This document shows, piece by piece, positions 34,527 through 40,691 of a stretch of DNA of 40,691 bases. Positions within the stretch are counted from its first letter, which is position 1. Every line of letters begins with the position of its first letter. Position numbers and translations under genes: made by a program. Below the pieces are notes generated by a model that saw only the letters and a program-made list of their open reading frames with translations, did no database searches and had not been told where the DNA came from. This DNA comes from Burkholderiaceae bacterium (GTDB lineage Bacteria; Pseudomonadota; Gammaproteobacteria; Burkholderiales; Burkholderiaceae_E), in assembly GCA_023954135.1 (NCBI GenBank), contig JAMLIN010000038.1, forward strand, positions 1-40,691, given 5' to 3'.

Positions 34527-35665
34527 CGGTAGTACCTGCTGAGGTCGTCTGCCGGCCCGGACGATGCCGGCGGCTCCATATCGAGGTCGGACGAGTCGAA
34601 GGTCGGCGTCACCCTGTCAGGGTTCAGGCCGTAGTCCCTGGCGATGCGCTGGAACTGGAACTTGATCGCACCGTGGTCCTTCATCGCGACCGTGTACAGC
34701 TTCCCGGCGCGCGACAGGAAGTCGCTCCGGATGCCGTCGGTCAGCCTCTGGCCGTTGATCGCCTGGTTGTACATCGACCGAACCTGATCCGGTACGCCGC
34801 CACTGTTCTGCGCGGTTGCGAACTCACCCTCACGGACCACCGACCCGGGGTCGAGCATCTTCATGTAGTTGAAGATCAGCGCGAGGTCGCCGGCCGCCGA
34901 CGGGGAAGCGCCCGAGGCCTTCACGCGCGTGTAGGCGTCTCGCACCTTGATGAACTCGCCCGACTGCTTCAGGTAGTCGTCGCGGATCTTGTTCTCCGCA
35001 TCGAAGACCTTGGCGCCGCCGAACTTCGCCTCCTGCTCCCGCTTCCACATGGCTTCGGCCGCAGCGCGAGATTCGGCCAAGTTCTGCCCTCGGACCGTCA
35101 CCCCGCGGTTGAGCGCACCTTCGGAACGGGTGCGCTTGTCCGTCAAGATGGCTTCGGGGGAGGGGGTCTTCTCGATCGGCGACCCCTCGGGCTTGCCCGT
35201 GATCGGGTTGTACGGCTGGATCGAGCCGCCGATGTCACGATCCTGCAGTGTGACCGGCGCCGCGATCGGATCGCCGATGATGTTGCCGAACTCGTCGCGA
35301 AACAGCGTCTCCTTGCCCGTCACGCCACCGGCGCGCTCGACCGTTCCGGCGACCTTCTGCCGGCCGAAATTGTTGATGCTGGCCAGATTACCGAGCTGCT
35401 CCGGCCCGTACGCCGCGAGAGCCAGCGGGCCCATCTCCTGCGTCATCTGGCCGCCATTGGCCTGTAAGGCCTGAGCAAATGCGGAGCGCGCCTGCTGCTG
35501 TCGCATCAGGGCCTGCTGCTGCGCCTGGTAGTGATCACGCTGCGCAGATCGCGCCTGCGCCCCGGCCATCAGGTCTTTGAGCGTCAGCATCTGCTGCGCG
35601 CCTTCCATCGGCGACTGGATCTGCGGAGGGCGGACCGACAGAGGAATGTTGGCGTTCAGGGCCAT
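34523..35665 (-). CDS. Phage structural/ejection-associated protein
   Basis: A 380-residue protein with a Gln-rich helical N-terminus (residues 30-75), a middle with DRDIGGSIQPYNPITGKPEG, and a helical C-terminal half containing DDYLKQSGEFIKVRDAYTRVK and LALIFNYMKMLDPGSVVREGEF. The last motif is common to a family of phage virion proteins next to ejection genes. The ATG at 35665 lies five bases after the preceding small frame. It overlaps the 695-residue gene as ATGA, so the two products are probably made in fixed ratio. Confidence 0.72.
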   Translation of the reverse strand: MALNANIPLSVRPPQIQSPMEGAQQMLTLKDLMAGAQARSAQRDHYQAQQQALMRQQQARSAFAQALQANGGQMTQEMGPLALAAYGPEQLGNLASINNFGRQKVAGTVERAGGVTGKETLFRDEFGNIIGDPIAAPVTLQDRDIGGSIQPYNPITGKPEGSPIEKTPSPEAILTDKRTRSEGALNRGVTVRGQNLAESRAAAEAMWKREQEAKFGGAKVFDAENKIRDDYLKQSGEFIKVRDAYTRVKASGASPSAAGDLALIFNYMKMLDPGSVVREGEFATAQNSGGVPDQVRSMYNQAINGQRLTDGIRSDFLSRAGKLYTVAMKDHGAIKFQFQRIARDYGLNPDRVTPTFDSSDLDMEPPASSGPADDLSRYYR

Positions 35666-35670
35666 TGGCG

Positions 35671-35910
35671 TTACCGAGGAGTGGTTGACGGGAGGCTGTC
35701 GGCGCGAGTGCCATTGCCCCGCTGCGCCTGCCAGCGCATCGCCTGCTCAACGGCCCGAGACGGCGCCGAGAGGACACCGGACCGGTGCCGCGAGAGCACC
35801 AGGGCGGGAAGCCCTTCGAGGATTCGGCGCGACGAAAGGAGGCAGGCGAGTGACATGAGGCGCTTGGGTTCGTAGCCGTGCCCACGTTCTACACCCCGTC
35901 GGTGCGGCAT
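35671..35910 (-). CDS. Possible small phage protein upstream of the structural pair
   Basis: An open frame of 79 codons (MPHRRGVERGHGYEPKRLMS...) ends five bases before the 380-residue gene, a typical operon gap. Third codon positions are strongly G/C. The product is basic and not recognised, and neither the ATG at 35910 nor the ATG at 35857 has a good ribosome site. It may be the surviving tail of a longer gene lost in a deletion. Confidence 0.4.
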   Translation of the reverse strand: MPHRRGVERGHGYEPKRLMSLACLLSSRRILEGLPALVLSRHRSGVLSAPSRAVEQAMRWQAQRGNGTRADSLPSTTPR

Positions 35911-35919
35911 GGCCGATCT

Positions 35920-35961
35920 AGCGGCTAGCGACATGTCGCGAGCGGCTGGCGACATCTCCGG
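35920..35961. repeat. Tandem 21-bp repeat with embedded palindrome
   Basis: Two adjacent 21-base units, 35920-35940 and 35941-35961, agree at 17 positions and share AGCGGCT and GCGACAT. The first unit contains the perfect palindrome GCGACATGTCGC (35928-35939). A 21-base period is two helical turns, as for adjacent operator sites. It lies between the minus-strand structural genes and the plus-strand membrane-protein gene. Confidence 0.6.
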
Positions 35962-36082
35962 ACCGGCAGCGCACTGACCGCGGACTAATGTCTCGATTCG
36001 TGGAATGCACCGCCTACGATCGGCAGCCAGGCGGGCAAAATAGCCGCACCAAACCATACCGGAGACCAAGAGGAGAACGAGC

Positions 36083-36379
36083 ATGGCCGCCCTGATCGCC
36101 TGGATCGCCTTCGCCGGTGGCGCCTGGATCATCGGATACCAGGCCTATCACTGGCTACATTCCGCCGTCTGGCATGGACTCTCGGTCGTTCAGGCGCTGC
36201 ACTACGTCCTGCCCGGCAATGAATGGCTGGTGCATCCGACGTCCTGGCTGGGCGTGCATGCGGCACTGCGCTGGATGCCCGCAAGCGGACTGCTGATCGC
36301 CGTTGCGGTCGTCGCCATGCTGCTGGTGACCGATGACGGGCCAGATCGTCGGCGGCTGCAGAGTAGCGGAGCCGGCTGA
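36083..36379 (+). CDS. Small membrane protein, opposite to its neighbours
   Basis: A 98-residue protein with hydrophobic segments at about 3-24 (LIAWIAFAGGAWIIGYQAYH) and 68-81 (SGLLIAVAVVAMLLV). A central aromatic stretch rich in Trp and His lies between them. The ribosome site AGGAG seven bases before the ATG at 36083 is strong. It is the only plus-strand gene in the island. Such isolated reverse genes in prophages are often morons expressed in the lysogen. A holin or superinfection-exclusion role is conceivable; nothing specific shows this. Confidence 0.72.
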   Translation: MAALIAWIAFAGGAWIIGYQAYHWLHSAVWHGLSVVQALHYVLPGNEWLVHPTSWLGVHAALRWMPASGLLIAVAVVAMLLVTDDGPDRRRLQSSGAG

Positions 36380-36407
36380 GACGTATCAGCCGATCACAAA
36401 CCGCGGC

Positions 36408-36979
36408 TCACTGCTCGGGCTGAATGCGACCCATGAAGTCTTTCATCTGGCGGTCTGCTCGCTGCAAGAAGTGCGGGCGCTCGTGATGAAGAATCGTCCC
36501 CTGCCCGAAGGCCTTGACGTAGGTGTAGTCGGCTTGATCCCGTCGATCGGGATACGCGAGCCGCCCTCGAGGAGATCGCCGACCGTGCGGTCGTCCAGCA
36601 GGTGGCTGACTTCGTGGGCCTGAGTGCGCCTGATATCGTCGCGCGACAGGTTCTTGTCGACGAAGATGTCGCTTCGCGGCCGGCCGTTCTGGTACCCGCG
36701 CGGGATATACCTGCCGTAGTCGCTTCTCCCTAGCGGGGAGTCGGTCCCTCTGGCGACGAACTCGATATTGGCTCCAAGCCGAGCTCCGAGTTCAGCGACG
36801 TCCCGTTCTTGCAAGCCCTCGTCACCGCCTCCCACCACTCGTCGTCCCGCGATGTACGCGGTGGGAGCGACAGGACGCCCGTCGCGATCAACCGTGACTC
36901 GGCCGCTGCCATCTGGTCGAGCTGATCCTGCGTCCGGATAGTCATGATCGAAGGGCCTCTGTGGTAGGGGTTTCGCAGC
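36408..36979 (-). pseudogene. Remnant of a large phage protein with HExxH metallopeptidase-like domain
   Basis: In one minus-strand frame the sequence from 36979 to about 36540 reads continuously as protein: RPFDHDYPDAGSARPDG, then DRDGRPVAPTAYIAGRRVVG, DIFVDKNLSRDDIRRTQ and AHEVSHLLDD, with the zinc motif HEVSH at 36602-36616. This resembles C-terminal domains of giant phage polyproteins. No start codon exists before the in-frame TAG at 36982. Near 36540 protein-like coding shifts to another frame (ADYTYVKAFGQGTILHHERP ... QMKDFMGRIQPEQ) and ends at TGA 36408. A 5' truncation plus a frameshift or deletion junction is the simplest reading. An overlapping 71-codon frame starting at 36945 is a possible alternative gene but looks like a shadow. 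Confidence 0.6.
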
Positions 36980-36986
36980 CTATATT

Positions 36987-37406
36987 TTACTGGACGGCGC
37001 CTCGCTCCGGTGACGACTGATGGCTTCCTTTCCGCTTTTCAGGGACTGCAGAAACCTTCGATCCGACGCCGTGTGACCGCAACTTCGAGCGTCTTCCCCT
37101 CGAAGAAGGCAGCTGGTTGAGTGCGCTCAATGCCGCTACCGCCACCGAGTGCAACTCTGACCTGACATCGGTCCCCGCGCTTGCGGATGGGCACGGCATT
37201 GTCTCCTGCTGCTGGGCGAGATAGCGGGTGATTTCCTCGGAGTCTACTCGCACCAGCCGGCGGATCTTGGTCGCCCGCAGTCGGCCGTCGGCGATCTCCC
37301 TGCGGACGGTCGATGTCGAGACGCCGATGCGCTTTGCCGCCTCGGCGACGGTGAGCGGCGGGCTCCACTTTGCCCCCTCGGACCGGCTTCCGTCGCGTTC
37401 TGTCAT
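36987..37406 (-). CDS. HTH protein of the excisionase-like array (1)
   Basis: A 139-residue protein. The HTH domain at about 15-68 is PPLTVAEAAKRIGVSTSTVRREIADGRLRATKIRRLVRVDSEEITRYLAQQ, the MerR/excisionase type with a basic wing. The remaining 70 residues are polar, Ser/Arg-rich and probably disordered. The ATG at 37406 has AAAGGAGGAG upstream, the best ribosome site in the island. It is the most downstream of the consecutive HTH genes and abuts the metallopeptidase remnant. Confidence 0.82.
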   Translation of the reverse strand: MTERDGSRSEGAKWSPPLTVAEAAKRIGVSTSTVRREIADGRLRATKIRRLVRVDSEEITRYLAQQQETMPCPSASAGTDVRSELHSVAVAALSALNQLPSSRGRRSKLRSHGVGSKVSAVPEKRKGSHQSSPERGAVQ

Positions 37407-37524
37407 CGCTGCCTCTCCTCCTTTAGGTCCCACGATCCTACACTCGCGCCTGCCCATGCCAGCTTCGGTGACGGCTTGCTCTCTGCTCAGGTGGATCAGT
37501 CGGACTCCGAGCAGTCGCGCTCGT

Positions 37525-37839
37525 TCAACCTGAACGCGCAGGCTTCGTCTTCAGTGCCAGTAGTTCGTCGAGATCGCTTGCCGGCTTTGCATACGTCCGC
37601 CCACCACGTCGGCGAATCGGGGCGGCGGTAGATATGCACGCCCTTCTGGATGCGGATTCGGTCAGCCATGCCTGGATTTGCCCCCTCTCGAACCGGTACT
37701 CGCGCCCGAATCGGATGCAGGGCAGGTGCCCGGCGGCCGCGATCTCGCGCACGTAGTCGGGGCTCAGCTTGAACCAGGCGGCAACTTCGGCGGCAGTGAG
37801 CAAGGGGCCAGGGGCTTGCTCTCCACGCTCAATCGTCAT
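37525..37839 (-). CDS. HTH protein of the excisionase-like array (2)
   Basis: A 104-residue protein with LLTAAEVAAWFKLSPDYVREIAAAGHLPCIRFGREYRFERGQIQAWL at about 13-59, a clear MerR-superfamily helix-turn-helix plus wing; LPCIRFGREYRF is the wing. The tail is basic. The start overlaps the stop codon of the next upstream HTH gene (ATGA). It is very similar in layout to array member 4 (LLTAAHAAERLNLSPRAVY ... LPCYRFGRSVRFDADDLERY), suggesting duplication and divergence. Confidence 0.85.
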   Translation of the reverse strand: MTIERGEQAPGPLLTAAEVAAWFKLSPDYVREIAAAGHLPCIRFGREYRFERGQIQAWLTESASRRACISTAAPIRRRGGRTYAKPASDLDELLALKTKPARSG

Positions 37840-38048
37840 CCGTCACCATGAATCGTTGAAAGGTCGCCCGATACGGTGGGCGCGGAGAGAATCAAGATTC
37901 CGGCCTTCTCCAGCGTCTCCGGCCTCCAGTACGCGGACTTGCGCGTAACCTGCACGTCTGGCCTGGGCAAGCGACCGCTGGCGAGCCACTTGCTGATCGT
38001 GTTCGGATGTACGCCGAGAGCGGCGCGCAGTTGCTCACGCGAGATCAT
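37836..38048 (-). CDS. HTH protein of the excisionase-like array (3)
   Basis: A 70-residue protein, MISREQLRAALGVHPNTISKWLASGRLPRPDVQVTRKSAYWRPETLEKAGI. The helix-turn-helix is shorter than in its neighbours, and the YWRPETLEKAG end resembles AlpA-type regulators of phage satellites. The ATG at 38048 has GAAGGAG six bases upstream, and both ends overlap flanking HTH genes by four bases. Confidence 0.82.
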   Translation of the reverse strand: MISREQLRAALGVHPNTISKWLASGRLPRPDVQVTRKSAYWRPETLEKAGILILSAPTVSGDLSTIHGDG

Positions 38049-38398
38049 GTTTTTCTCCTTCGGGTCGATGGCTTGCTCGCCATGCGGTCAGGCTTGAGTT
38101 TCACTCCAGCCGCGAGGAAGCAGGCGGCTAAATCGACACGGCCTGCATGCGATGACCATGTTGCTCTGCCCACGCCAGCGGCCGCGCGCGTGGCTGGGAT
38201 AGAGCGACAATCCTCCTTGTACCTTTCGAGATCATCGGCATCGAACCGCACAGATCGGCCGAACCGGTAGCACGGTAGCGGCCCAACCGGCGCCGCCAAG
38301 GCGTAGACCGCCCGGGGCGAGAGGTTCAGCCGTTCCGCCGCATGGGCAGCGGTTAGCAAAGGGCTTGTCAAGGAGTTGCTGCGGCCATGTTCAGTCAT
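38045..38398 (-). CDS. HTH protein of the excisionase-like array (4)
   Basis: A 117-residue protein with LLTAAHAAERLNLSPRAVYALAAPVGPLPCYRFGRSVRFDADDLERYKEDCR at about 14-66. The domain type matches members 2 and 5. A 50-residue tail rich in Ala, Arg and Lys follows and ends STRRRKT. The start at 38398 is preceded by AAAGG. The gene ends by overlapping member 3 as ATGA. Confidence 0.83.
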   Translation of the reverse strand: MTEHGRSNSLTSPLLTAAHAAERLNLSPRAVYALAAPVGPLPCYRFGRSVRFDADDLERYKEDCRSIPATRAAAGVGRATWSSHAGRVDLAACFLAAGVKLKPDRMASKPSTRRRKT

Positions 38399-38428
38399 CC
38401 GCTCAGACCTTTCGATTTGGATGGAAGA

Positions 38429-38446
38429 AGTCGCCCGAAAGCGACT
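38429..38446 (-). terminator. Hairpin between HTH genes 5 and 4
   Basis: The minus strand folds as AGTCGC-TTTCGG-GCGACT followed by TCTTCC. It could be a weak terminator or attenuator separating member 5 from the three overlapping HTH genes downstream. Confidence 0.5.
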
Positions 38447-38472
38447 CGTGACGCAGTGCGAGGCACCTGCTC

Positions 38473-38724
38473 TCAGATTGCGAGCGACTTTCGCCTCGAG
38501 CGTTGCGCCGCCACCCATTCGAGGACTTCCTCGCGATACCAGCGCGGATGACCGCGAGCCGCCCGCTTGCCGGGCAGGTGTACCGGGCGGGGGAATCCGG
38601 GGGCGGTCCGGTAGTTGGTGGCGAAGTATTTCGGCGAGCAGCGCAGCAGTTCCGCCGCCTCCGCCGCCGTCAGTAAGGGACTTCGCTCCGATCTGCTGTG
38701 GTCGCTTTGGGCATGTTCAGGCAT
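38473..38724 (-). CDS. HTH protein of the excisionase-like array (5)
   Basis: An 83-residue protein with LLTAAEAAELLRCSPKYFATNYRTAPGFPRPVHLPGKRAARGHPRWYREEVLEWV at about 17-71, an excisionase/AlpA-like domain with a longer basic wing. The GHPRWYREEVLEWVAAQR end is typical of AlpA-like regulators. The ATG at 38724 has GAGGA seven bases upstream. It stands between two hairpins and may be transcribed separately. Confidence 0.84.
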   Translation of the reverse strand: MPEHAQSDHSRSERSPLLTAAEAAELLRCSPKYFATNYRTAPGFPRPVHLPGKRAARGHPRWYREEVLEWVAAQRSRRKSLAI

Positions 38725-38757
38725 TGCGTTGTCCTCGTACTTTGGGTGAGAAGAGAA

Positions 38758-38775
38758 AGCCGCCCGAAGGCGGCT
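38758..38775 (-). terminator. Terminator after the 101-residue gene
   Basis: The minus strand reads AGCCGCC-TTCG-GGCGGCT followed by TTCTCTTCTC, a stable 7-bp stem with a UUCG tetraloop and a pyrimidine-rich tail. It follows the stop codon at 38797 by about 20 bases and precedes the HTH array. Confidence 0.7.
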
Positions 38776-38796
38776 GGTGGGGTGGCTGGGAAACGG

Positions 38797-39102
38797 TTAG
38801 GCGGTTTCGGTGGAGTCCGTTACCAGCCTACGGACCTGCGATTTGGCGAACTCGCGCCGTGCGAGGTCCGCGTCGCCGTAGACGGTAGCGCGCATGTCAC
38901 TCAACTCCTCCAGCCCGTCGTACCCCATGCCGTTGTAGAGCAGCCTCGCCAGGTCCTTGCCACGGATCGCCAGCCCGCGCAGGACCTCGGGCTGATCTTC
39001 GACATTGAGATTCGGAAGGTTGTCGAGAATGGCGTCGAGTTCATGCCAGGCCTCGCGGGCCAGGAACTCGCGCTCCAGCGCTTCGGTGGTGTCGGTGGTC
39101 AT
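38797..39102 (-). CDS. Hypothetical protein (101 aa)
   Basis: An acidic helical protein, MTTDTTEALEREFLAREAWH..., with LAIRGKDLARLLYNGMGYDGLEEL in the middle. No family recognised. It is the last of three genes chained by ATGA overlaps and is followed by a terminator, so 39697 to 38797 looks like one early-type operon. Confidence 0.72.
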   Translation of the reverse strand: MTTDTTEALEREFLAREAWHELDAILDNLPNLNVEDQPEVLRGLAIRGKDLARLLYNGMGYDGLEELSDMRATVYGDADLARREFAKSQVRRLVTDSTETA

Positions 39103-39416
39103 GCTTCATCTCCTCTGATTCCGTCGGCGGCTCCTCGGATCGTCTCGCTCGGCCGCAAGGGGGGCGGTAGCAACCATTCATCCGCGCCGCCTCTGGCCTG
39201 CAGCAAACCAGCCTTGCCTGCGATCCGATCTGCGATCCATCCCATGTAGGCAATGCGCTCGCGCATCACGAAGTAGGCCGCCTGTACTTCGTCGGGGTCC
39301 TCGGTGGCAATCGTGATGCAATACGCGTCGGTCTCGATGGCCGCGGCGGTGATTTCGCCAAGCAGGCCGTGCAGTTCGTCGCTGTCGATGCCGGTTTGAG
39401 GTGCGCTCGTGCTCAT
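39099..39416 (-). CDS. Hypothetical protein (105 aa)
   Basis: A helical acidic protein, MSTSAPQTGIDSDELHGLLG..., with ITAAAIETDAYCITIATEDP and a segment MRERIAYMGWIADRIAGKAGLLQ. No family recognised. Both ends overlap neighbours by four bases. Confidence 0.7.
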   Translation of the reverse strand: MSTSAPQTGIDSDELHGLLGEITAAAIETDAYCITIATEDPDEVQAAYFVMRERIAYMGWIADRIAGKAGLLQARGGADEWLLPPPLRPSETIRGAADGIRGDEA

Positions 39417-39697
39417 GCTGCCTCCTCGGCGGTTGTCTCGGCTTCGAGACCGCAGGGCGCCATCACCCTGCCGAAGACGATGCGTTCCATCCCATCGATA
39501 TCGCCGTCGGCCTCGTCGAGGACTGACTCGACTACCGAGTTGATCTCGCGTATACGCACCAACAACGTGGTTACCACTGAACTCTCCTCGTAATCGTTGG
39601 CAGCCGGAGATTCCAGGAGCGCATCAATCAGGCCATCGATCTGCCCGGTAATCTCGTGCATGACACGCTCGCGTCGCGCGCCAAGGATCGTAGTCAT
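39413..39697 (-). CDS. Hypothetical protein (94 aa)
   Basis: A helical acidic protein starting MTTILGARRERVMHEITGQI and containing VVTTLLVRIREINSVVESVLDEADG. The ATG at 39697 has GGGAGA seven bases upstream; a longer frame reaching 40030 overlaps the next gene and lacks support. The 104-, 101- and 94-residue class of acidic helical proteins in this operon may be small phage early proteins or inhibitors. Confidence 0.68.
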   Translation of the reverse strand: MTTILGARRERVMHEITGQIDGLIDALLESPAANDYEESSVVTTLLVRIREINSVVESVLDEADGDIDGMERIVFGRVMAPCGLEAETTAEEAA

Positions 39698-39725
39698 ATC
39701 GTTCTCCCTGTGATTGAGCGAATAG

Positions 39726-40352
39726 TCAGACGGACCAGACGAGGCGCAGGTTCGGGTGTTGGTGGCCTGCCTCGCGATCCGGCAGCGCGGCCGGCGCGGG
39801 CCGTTGCAGCGCGTCCTTGCGAATCTCGATGCGGAACCGGTCGTCTGGGGTGAAAAAAATTTCGATCTTCCTCCCGGGTTCTTGGATCGTGCGCTTGGTC
39901 CAGCGCTTCCCCTCTTTCTTCCTCGTTTCGTCCATCCATTCCGCCGGAAGGCCGCGCGCCACCAGCTGTTCGCGATTTCCACTGTAGTGCTCGCGGCGTG
40001 AGCCATCACAACCGTCGAACGTAAATTCATACAGCGGACTGTCTCGCCGTCGGACCCGTCGCTCCTCTTGGGAGACGTAGACCTTTACCTCCGCCTTGCC
40101 GTCGCGGAGCACTTCGATCCAACGATAGCCAGCTTCGCGCGGCATACCGGTACAGCCGTACGGCACAGGACTTCCGTCGGGAAAGAAAGCCGCATTGCCC
40201 GGCATCCGGCCGACCTGTGGAGGAAGTTGGCTGCGCTCAATGATTCCGGCAGCGATGAGTGCATCTACCGAGCCGGTGTAGGTGTCGTAAGCGATGTCCG
40301 CCTCGACGGTGATTCCGTCGGGCGTTCGATCAGGAAATGGCCAACTGGTCAT
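39726..40352 (-). CDS. Hypothetical protein (208 aa)
   Basis: A 208-residue protein: MTSWPFPDRTPDGITVEADI..., then NAAFFPDGSPVPYG, GYRWIEVLRDGKAEVKVYVSQEERRVRR and a basic C-terminal part (ETRKKEGKRWTKRTIQEPGRKIEIFFTPDDRFRIEIRKD). Aspartate/lysine alternation suggests a beta-rich fold, and the basic tail may bind nucleic acid. The ATG at 40352 has AAGGGAGA eight bases upstream. No family recognised. It ends 28 bases before the three-gene chain. Confidence 0.7.
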   Translation of the reverse strand: MTSWPFPDRTPDGITVEADIAYDTYTGSVDALIAAGIIERSQLPPQVGRMPGNAAFFPDGSPVPYGCTGMPREAGYRWIEVLRDGKAEVKVYVSQEERRVRRRDSPLYEFTFDGCDGSRREHYSGNREQLVARGLPAEWMDETRKKEGKRWTKRTIQEPGRKIEIFFTPDDRFRIEIRKDALQRPAPAALPDREAGHQHPNLRLVWSV

Positions 40353-40691
40353 CGTCGTCTCTCCCTTGTGGTGGGTGGAACCGACGGGTTGGCGGACCAG
40401 CGATAGGACTGGCAGCCCCTTGCGGGACTCCCGCCGGCCCGCCCATAGCGGAGCACAGCGAACGGGCATGAAAAAACCGCCATTGCGGCGGTCGCCCGCC
40501 TATCGTCCGGGCCGCCAAGCCCGTGCGCCGAAACCTCGGCGCGGCCTCAGTGTGCGCCGGCAGACATCATCGCGTCAACGCCAGCACAGGTCCCTGCGCG
40601 CCACCGACCGGAGGGTGCCCGGCCGGCGGCGCTACGTGACGTTATGGAAAAGCACCGTCACGCGGGATTCGGGGTGCGCCTCGTCGCTCCG
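40353..40691. other. Gene-free right end with terminator and palindrome
   Basis: No gene is supported in these 339 bases. Besides the terminator at 40471-40492, there is GCGCCG/CGGCGC (40525-40542) and a perfect inverted repeat CGTGACG/CGTCACG (40635-40641 and 40656-40662, 14-base spacer) that could be an operator. Promoter boxes for the 208-residue gene are not obvious. Confidence 0.45.
40471..40492 (-). terminator. Rho-independent terminator of a gene to the right
   Basis: The minus strand folds as ACCGCC-GCAAT-GGCGGT and continues into TTTTTT (40471-40476). It must end transcription of a minus-strand gene lying beyond the right edge and insulate the 208-residue gene. Confidence 0.85.

Larger units (their letters stand above)
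29343..40691. mobile_element. Prophage-like island next to tRNA-Phe (right end outside window)
   Basis: From the tRNA onward gene content switches abruptly to short, overlapping, mostly minus-strand genes. They include phage structural/ejection-type proteins, a DUF5681 protein, many small helix-turn-helix proteins and unknowns. The tRNA location suggests site-specific integration. I see no integrase, terminase, portal, capsid, tail or lysis gene within 11.3 kb. No second copy of the tRNA 3' end occurs in the window, so the right attachment site, if any, is further right. A deleted prophage, a phage satellite or a composite island all fit. Confidence 0.75.

Noticed and set aside
36730-36945. 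71-codon frame starting MTIRTQDQLDQMAAAES
   Set aside because: It overlaps the metallopeptidase remnant in another frame. The remnant frame shows longer continuous protein-like sequence including HEVSH, so this one is treated as a shadow, though it has a fair ribosome site.
29343-40691. Second copy of the tRNA-Phe 3' end as right attachment site
   Set aside because: No matching stretch was found in the window; it may lie further right.

Overview
The window reads as a high-GC betaproteobacterium of the Burkholderiales. The left edge carries the 5' part of a 16S rRNA gene (minus strand) with betaproteobacterial signatures. The gene neighbourhoods (rpe-gph-trpE, trpGDC, apaG-mltA, ubiH) fit that order, and a GC-rich intergenic repeat at 19463-19500 is of a kind common in its genomes. 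All taxonomy here is inferred from sequence recall, not from a search.

Layout. 1-841: start of a ribosomal RNA operon with a boxA-like element and two promoter candidates. 842-6356: enoyl-CoA hydratase (minus), then a plus-strand run of acuI-like reductase, MobA-like nucleotidyltransferase, M61 aminopeptidase with PDZ domain, and outer-membrane phospholipase A. 6463-9012: trpC, trpD and trpG (minus). 9430-22295: a 13-kb block lying between trpG and trpE. It holds a Tat-exported PhoX-type phosphatase, an RND efflux pair with a DUF2892 protein, a divergent ArsR-type regulator with sulfide:quinone oxidoreductase, a small membrane protein and a DsrE protein, then a luciferase-like monooxygenase and a D-aminoacylase-type amidohydrolase. 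22382-25516: trpE, gph and rpe (minus), normally close to trpG. 25608-29175: apaG, mltA (plus), dsbC and a UbiH-family hydroxylase (minus). 29267-29342: tRNA-Phe(GAA).

From just after tRNA-Phe to the right edge is a prophage-like island with nearly all genes on the minus strand. Next to the tRNA is an overlapping two-gene cassette (DUF1828-type protein plus an unknown). Then come a run of small genes including a DUF5681 protein, two large structural/ejection-type phage proteins, a plus-strand membrane protein, a broken metallopeptidase-like phage gene, a cluster of five small helix-turn-helix genes (a sixth lies near the tRNA), and four short hypothetical genes chained by ATGA overlaps. No integrase, terminase, portal or capsid gene is visible. 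The place where head genes would be expected next to the ejection genes is instead occupied by early-type regulators and a gene remnant, so the element looks deleted or is a composite continuing beyond the window.

Two systems stand out. One is the sulfide-type cluster, where a 32-bp palindrome sits between the divergent RND and ArsR/SQR arms and suggests joint control of sulfide oxidation and efflux. The other is the iterated array of small MerR/AlpA-like DNA-binding proteins in the island, four of them consecutive and two junctions translationally overlapped, which I cannot match to a described module.
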